Below, in pieces: positions 58,306 to 64,000 of a stretch of 64,000 bases of DNA. Positions within the stretch are counted from its first letter, which is position 1. Each line of letters opens with the position of its first letter. The position numbers and the translations under genes were made by a program. The DNA is from Chimonanthus salicifolius (lineage: Eukaryota; Streptophyta; Magnoliopsida; Laurales; Calycanthaceae). The notes under the pieces are model-generated. The model was not told the origin of the DNA, searched no databases, and was given only the letters and a program-made list of their open reading frames with translations. The stretch covers positions 20,403,828-20,467,827 of the forward strand of contig CM023540.1 in the NCBI GenBank assembly GCA_013350335.1, given 5' to 3'.

Positions 58306-60083
58306 GGCTGCGTTTGGACTGGGGGTAAGAGGGGTACCCGGTTATCCCTTGTTACCCCCGTTTGGTAACAAGGGGGGAAGGATAAAAATTCAAATTTTTA
58401 CCCCTCTTGTCTACCTTTTGAATACCCCCATGGGACAAGGGGTAAGAATACCCCTCCTTACCCTCTCTTTTACTCATGAGAATTTTTTTTTTACATTTTA
58501 TTTATTTATTTATTTTGGTGAGTACTCGACTTTTATGTTTTTTAAAAAACACTCCATTATTTCCATTTGATAAATTTCATATCACCAAATAACAAATTAT
58601 ATTTTTTTATGAAGAGATATGAAGAATTTTTTTATTCATTTATTAAATTTAAAATAATAATAGTGGTTTTTTATTTATTTTTTATTTTTTAAGGAAACAT
58701 TTCCCCTATTTATCCCGTGCCTTTCTCTATTTTTAAATTATATATTATATAATTTTCTGAAACGTATTTATGAAAATGTTCTATTTTTAAGGGGTGATTC
58801 TGTCGAAATTTCGATAGGGTCTCAAAACTCTAAAAATTTTGAGATTCATGATAATCTCTTTCAGGGTAATTAACAATTTATTCCGTTAGAAGATTATTTC
58901 AAAAATGTGTCAACATTTTCAACGTGATGCATTTGGGTGAGGGGTAAATTTTTACAGGGGTTATCCTTGAGTAGGGGTAAACTGACATATTAACAATTTT
59001 ATGAGAATTAATAATTTTCTTAAATTTATATAACATAAAAATAAAATTTCTGCAACATGTTCAACGTGATGCATTTGGGTGGGGTAAATTTTTAAAGGGG
59101 TTACCCTTGAGTAGGGATAATTGTAAGTAGGGGTAAACTGACATATTAACAATTCTATGAGAATTAATAATTTTATTAAAACTATATAATATAAAAATAA
59201 AATTTCTCCAATATTTTCAACGTGATGCATTTTAGTGAGGGATAAATTTTTACAGGGGTTACCCTTGAGTAGGGGTAATTGTACGTAGGGGTAAACTGAC
59301 ATATTAATAATTTTATGAGAATTAATTTTATTAAATCTATATAATATAAAAATAAAATTTCTACAACATTTTCAATGTGATGCATGTGGGTGAGGGGTAA
59401 ATTTTTACAGGAGTTACCATTGAGCAGGGGTAATTAAGTAGGAGTAAACTGACATATTCACAATTTTATGAGAATTAATAATTTTATTAAATCTATATAA
59501 TATAAAATAAAATTTCTGTAACATTTTCAAATGATGCATTTAGGTGAGGGGTAAATTTTTATAGGGGTTACCCTTGAATAGGGGTAAAGTGACACATTTA
59601 CAATTTTATGAGAATTAATATTTTTATTAAATTCATATAATATAAAAAATAATAATTATAATTTTTATGAAGAGATATGTTGATTTTTTTATTTATTTAT
59701 TAGGATTTAAAATAGTAATTTCAAAAAAAATCTTTATTTCATTTTTTAATATTAGAATGCAAGTGTTCATTTTAAATTATAATTATGAAAAATAATTTAT
59801 AAAAATTAGATAATATTATTATAAGTTATATTATTAGAATTTATATCATGAATATTATTTAATAATTATGTTTTATAAAAAAATAAAAAAAATATTAATA
59901 TATCAAGTTACCCTTGCTTATAGTTACCAAACAAGATTTTTTATCTTTAGGGTAAGGTTTTACTTTACCACTGCAATTACAAAATAAGATAAGGGTAATT
60001 CCAGTTCAAAGGTCACCCTTACTCAAAGGTGACCCCTACTTAGAGGTGACCCCTGTAAAAATTACTCCCATCCAAACTCAGCC
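58306..60083. mobile_element. PIF/Harbinger (Tourist-like) non-autonomous element, 1778 bp
   Basis: The ends are ggctgcgtttggactggg and its imperfect complement (cccatccaaactcagcc). Each end is flanked by tta (58303-58305 and 60084-60086). A 3-bp TTA duplication with GGC...GTTTGG ends fits Tourist/Harbinger elements. The ends carry many aggggtaa / ttaccc words. The interior contains a minisatellite (58905-59650). No transposase frame is visible. Confidence 0.84.
58905..59650 (+). repeat. Minisatellite inside the Harbinger-type element, period about 155 bp
   Basis: About four and a half units, each with gatgcattt, gaggggtaaatttttaca, ggggttacccttgagtaggg, actgacatatta and caattttatgagaattaat. 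The acatatta words sit near 58985, 59140, 59299 and 59450. Reverse-strand frames in this stretch are products of the repeat. Confidence 0.9.
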
Positions 60084-60086
60084 TTA

Positions 60087-63000
60087 GAGTAAGAAGAGAG
60101 TTTATTTTTATCAAATTTTATAATACCTACACAGTAAATAAAGGGTTATGGACGTCCGTTGGAATCCATCCATCAATTAATTTAAGCAATTGTTTATCAG
60201 TTGTTTTATTATATACGTAGAGTGAGATTTGGATCTTTTATTCTTTTCTTCATATTAAGAATCAAATTCGAGGTTATCTTTTATGAAATTCTGGATCTCT
60301 TTGAGCAAAAATTTCCTTGATGTTAGTTTCAACTTTCGATCTTATGAAATTCAAGTGATTTTCAAATTCTTTTAGATAAAATTTAATCTACATTTCTCTC
60401 GTCTTGAACTTATTTCGATTTTTTTCTTAATCAATTTTTAGATACTTGATCTAAAATCTTTATTAGATTAAGGTTTGATTTTTTTTGAACTTTAACCTAC
60501 ATCTGATTTAATGCAAGACAGTGAGATTTGAATGCCAGTAAGTCCTCAAAGTCTCAACGAAGGTAAACCCAAGACCTGTTGAGTCATTGAATTGAGAATG
60601 CAACACTTTAGACTTTAAAGGCAGAAATTTGGCCTGAAATCTTCAAAATTTGAAGAAGTCAGGTTCAAAAAAGGTGAAGTTAACAATAATTTTCGACCTA
60701 ATTTGTAACAGAATTGGACTTCGAACAAAAGCATACCAATTTTCGACCTAATTTGTAAGATTGAGTCTAATTTTGGTAAGTTGAGTTGTTAAATGAAGCA
60801 ATAACTCGTACGGTAGAGAATTTGAAAGATCATTCAAGTACTTGAAATAATTGAATTTTGGATTTTTCCGATCAAATAATAAAAACTTTGTAGATTTCAT
60901 AATTGTCTCAATGTAATCATTTTCTTCTTCTTTTTATTTTGATTGTTTGAATATTTAGGAGCTAAAATAATTTCAATGCTTTTTTTCACTATGCATAAAT
61001 TGAACCAACAATTGAGATAAATATCAAAATGAAAGCCTCTATAAGTACAGATACATTGAAACTCGTTGTCCATGAATAAAAGAAGACCGTTTCAATATCA
61101 AAAACAACAAAATGTAGAGCACATCATCTCCGTTGATTGGTTCTATATCTGATTCAACACTAGAACATACAACTTATGTTGGAGACAGATATAGAAAGTG
61201 TGAGAATACAATGTCATCATTTAAAACACCTAAATAATCATATTAATTCATAGGAATCAAAACTAAACAAACTAACTAAAAGTGCACAATTCAAACATCT
61301 ATTCGTAAGTTTGCATGTAAGGTTTTTTTTTTTTTTTAATGATAGAAGTTAGATATTATTCAAAGTGCAACCGTAGACGAAGTAGTAAGAAATAGAAGGG
61401 GACGAAACTAGTAAATGCTCGATCACAGGGGTTCACGTGGGATTCACTTAATATTAAATTTTATTTATTAGTATTTCTTTTTAAAATTTAAATTTAATTA
61501 TTTATAATTGTCATCTGATGCATTTCGCCGTTAGATTAAAATGATAGATCAAAATATATATTTAATATTTATTTTTATTCTTAAAGGTTAAAAGCTATGT
61601 GATTCAGTAGTTCTTATTTTTTTATAGTATAATAGCTCTCATGATAATTTATCCATCTATATAATTTTTATAATCATCAGAAAAGACTTGTTGTTTCATA
61701 CAGTCCATCAAAATATTTAAACTTTTTAGCCTGAATATCAATCCAAAAAGATGAGAGGCTACAACAGCGAATGAAGCCTAATTCCAATGCCAATCGAAAA
61801 GAAGCTGACGGGCCGAGCCAACAAAAGTGAAACAAAGAAGGAAAAAAAAGTACCAAGTCAAAGAAGCAAAGAGCCTATGGTAGTATGGCATGTATCCAGT
61901 ATTTACAAAAAAAAATTGTCCCCGACTAACAAATAAGAGTGCAATTTGGGCTAGATCTAACTTGAGTCTGCATGAAAAAAAAAATATATGAAAAATCAGA
62001 TTTGGTTGACTAAGCTCAAGTTGGATTCATTTTTGGGCCCAAATATCAAGCCCAGGCCATGAAACAAGTTTATTCCAGAATTGAAAAAAAAAAGATGGAA
62101 GGGATTAACACATCCCACGGATAGGATCATTATGCTTGATCAAAATATGCAAATATAGAAAATTTCATATACAATGCCTTTTGCCTTTTAGCTTTAGTTG
62201 GGCCAAAGTCCATTTTGGATTTCTCCTCTAGCTTGATAAAAATAAATGGGATAAAGAATTTAGAAGGTGTTTGGGGACAGAGGAGGGAGAGAGGAAGGGG
62301 ACAGAAATTTCCCTTCAAATGTCAAGCTAGTTATCTACCTCAACTCATATGATTCTGATGTTGTATCTTGCCCTTGGAACTTGTTTTAATATAATATCTT
62401 AATGTTACCAAGTACAATTTCAACTAAAATAAATTTTCAGTGATATTATAGACAATATAAAGCTTCAATTAAGTAAAACTAACACATATAAAACACAACT
62501 TAATAATTAAAAAACTTTTCTTTTAAAAATAAAATTCTAACATTATCTACATCATTTCTCTTGTGAAAAACATATGAAATAAAAACACAAGTCTCATGTT
62601 CATTTAGAAAACACAAGTTATTGGGTGACAGACACATCAGTGGGGTACGTGTATGGTCATGTGATCAGACGGTACCAATCATCTCAGACTTTATTTGAGT
62701 TGACCTTCCCTAAATTGTGGGATTTAATTTGTTTGTAGTTTATTTTGTATTCATCTATTTTCCTTTTTATTCTAATTCATTGATTACATGTATACCTTAT
62801 TCTCCTATTAATACAATGGCATAAGGCTCTCTCACATAGATGAGAGAAGACAAAATTAAGTGTCTATGTCAAATTTTACAGACTTTCTTCTTTGAAATTT
62901 GAATGTGGAATATGGACCGCAGACCGTGAATTTTCAAACCGTCCACCTTGAAGGACGACCACGATGGTCTTCCCATTCCACAGGTGGTCCGCATCGGTAG

Positions 63001-63130
63001 CGTCTCTCTCTTTCCTCCTCTTGCACCGCCTGCCTTCTCTCCCATCCATGTTTTCCTTCATTTCTCCAATTCTCACCACTGCACTTGTTCCTTTTCATTC
63101 CATTCGCATTCCTTCTCTGTTTTTCTCTTT
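60087..63130. other. AT-rich intergenic region, nothing recognised
   Basis: No coding signal was found. A 21-base segment around attttcgacctaatttgtaa occurs twice (60693 and 60738). A T-run at 61323-61339 followed by atgatagaagttagatatta could be the reversed tail of a retroelement, but this is weak. The last 250 bases become CT-rich toward the ACD11-like gene. Confidence 0.5.
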
Positions 63131-63137
63131 CACTTTC

Positions 63138-63246
63138 TATATATTATAATGCATAAAGCGTTGAGAATAGAATAAGACGTAGAGTTGTTGAAGAAGAAAG
63201 AGAAGAGTATATCAATCCATCCGCAGCTGCAAGGGTGCAATGCAAG
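63138..63246 (+). promoter_or_regulatory. Probable TATA box and leader of the ACD11-like gene
   Basis: tatatattataat at 63138-63150 lies about 100 bases before the start codon, and a GA-rich leader follows. Transcription would be expected to start near 63170-63180. Confidence 0.5.
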
Positions 63247-63450
63247 ATGGGTGAAGAGGGGCATTTGGAGGAGGTAGTGACGCCCCTGTCGGGTATCGCC
63301 GACGCGTTTGAGAAGTTGGCCAAGTCCGTTGAGTCGGGTGGACAAGAACTCTGCTTGGTCCAGTTCTCCAACGCCTGCTCTCTCGTCTCTGTACTCTTTG
63401 GGTGCCTCGGCATCGCTTTCAAATTTGCAGAAATGGAGTATGTCTCCAAG
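63247..63450 (+). CDS. ACD11-like glycolipid transfer protein, first coding exon (gene continues past window)
   Basis: Sixty-eight codons from ATG 63247: PLSGIADAFEKLAKSV, LVQFSNACSLVSVLFGCLGI, AFKFAEMEYVSK. This matches the start of Arabidopsis ACD11 (accelerated cell death 11) and related GLTP-fold proteins, which move ceramide-1-phosphate between membranes in the cytosol; loss in Arabidopsis causes runaway cell death. The exon ends at donor AAG-gtctct after 63450, in phase 0. The following CT run and minisatellite lie in intron 1. The lipid headgroup-binding Asp/Arg residues lie in later exons outside the window. No defect is visible in this exon. Confidence 0.92.
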
Positions 63451-63479
63451 GTCTCTCTCTCTCTCTCTCTCTCTCTCTT
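63451..63479 (+). repeat. CT microsatellite at the start of ACD11-like intron 1
   Basis: About 13 ct units begin directly at the splice donor (gtctctct...). Confidence 0.95.
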
Positions 63480-63828
63480 GACGATTATGAATTGGGTATT
63501 GTCTGAAATGGGTAATGGGGCGATTATGAATTGGGTATTGTCTGAAATGGGTGATGGGGCGTTGCTACATGCATATATTGATGAATTCTCTCTGTGTTGA
63601 GACGATTATGAATTGGGTATTGTCTGAAATGGGTAATGGGGCAGTCTACATGCATATATTGATGACCTCTCTCTCTGTTGAGACGATTCTGAATTGGGTA
63701 TTGTCTGAAATGGGTAATGGGGCATTCTACATGCATATATTGATGAGCTCTCTCTCTCTGTGGAGACAATTATGAATTGATTATTGTCTGAAATGGGTAA
63801 TGGGGCATTGATACATGCATATATTGAT
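63480..63828 (+). repeat. Minisatellite in ACD11-like intron 1, period about 80 bp
   Basis: Units start gacgattatgaattgggtat at 63480, 63601, 63681 (gacgattctg) and 63763 (gacaattatg). Each continues ttgtctgaaatgggtaatgg, then acatgcatatattgatga and a ctctctct run. The first unit contains an extra 40-base internal duplication. Frames open on both strands here are artefacts of the repeat. Confidence 0.95.
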
Positions 63829-64000
63829 GAACTGGTCACCATCATACAAATCTTTGTAAACCATTCACACTGGCGCCACATATTTCAGAAGGATTTACTG
63901 ATCGGTCAGTTTTCAGATATCTTGCCATTGCTATTACGATCATGTGAAATCATAACCTTCACACTGGTGTGTGAAGTAAAATCTTGTATACTAACCACTG
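63829..64000 (+). other. Rest of ACD11-like intron 1 (partial)
   Basis: Unique intronic sequence without an evident second exon before the window ends. Confidence 0.55.

Noticed and set aside
59000..59385. Minus-strand frames of 67-113 codons near 59.0-59.4 kb
   Set aside because: They are generated by the approximately 155-bp minisatellite and encode internally repeated, hydrophobic sequence.
63451..63600. Extension of the ACD11-like exon into a 121-codon frame
   Set aside because: The frame reads through the splice donor into the CT run and minisatellite; family proteins continue differently after this exon boundary.

Overview
The window is nuclear DNA of a flowering plant, probably a woody eudicot or magnoliid (the rank is inference). 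The evidence is an intron-rich GDP-mannose 3,5-epimerase gene, a G-type lectin receptor kinase locus, an ACD11-like lipid transfer gene, and plant transposon types: hAT, Stowaway/mariner-like and Harbinger elements, a tRNA-derived SINE, and L1-type LINE pieces with RRM/DUF4283. Bacterial features are absent. The background is AT-rich and genes are sparse.

Layout. Positions 1-2200 are AT-rich flank with one Stowaway-like MITE. A probable promoter and 5'UTR exon (2209-2308), a 1-kb foldback element (about 2371-3452) and the six coding exons of GME (5147-10492, 378 aa, intact) follow. A first copy of a local repeat (R1, 10921-12866), a worn hAT-like relic and a minus-strand receptor-kinase pseudogene (14529-16874, four frameshifts and one stop) come next. 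From about 17.8 to 55.5 kb there are almost no genes. This stretch is a mosaic of three locally duplicated repeat blocks (R1, R2, R3) peppered with insertions. The best-defined insertions are a hAT family filled with ATCGGCCGATAT-type words, with clear 8-bp target duplications. A tRNA-SINE, mariner-like MITEs and LINE fragments are also present. Three R1 copies (B, D, G) carry broken pieces of a GT92 glycosyltransferase gene.

After the mosaic come a METTL21-like methyltransferase gene (55957-56633, one apparent frameshift), an unassigned minus-strand reading frame near 57.3-57.8 kb, a 1.78-kb Harbinger/Tourist-type element with an internal minisatellite (58306-60083), about 3 kb of featureless AT-rich DNA, and the first exon of an ACD11-like gene (63247-63450), whose remaining exons lie beyond the window.

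Function. GME makes GDP-L-galactose for ascorbate and cell-wall synthesis. The receptor kinase locus looks dead as sequenced. ACD11-like proteins carry ceramide-1-phosphate and restrain cell death. Nothing suggests that these genes work together. The unusual content is the repeat mosaic: because blocks exist in several copies, many insertions can be compared with an uninserted sister copy inside the same window, giving direct empty-site evidence. I found no autonomous transposase and no intact retrotransposon.
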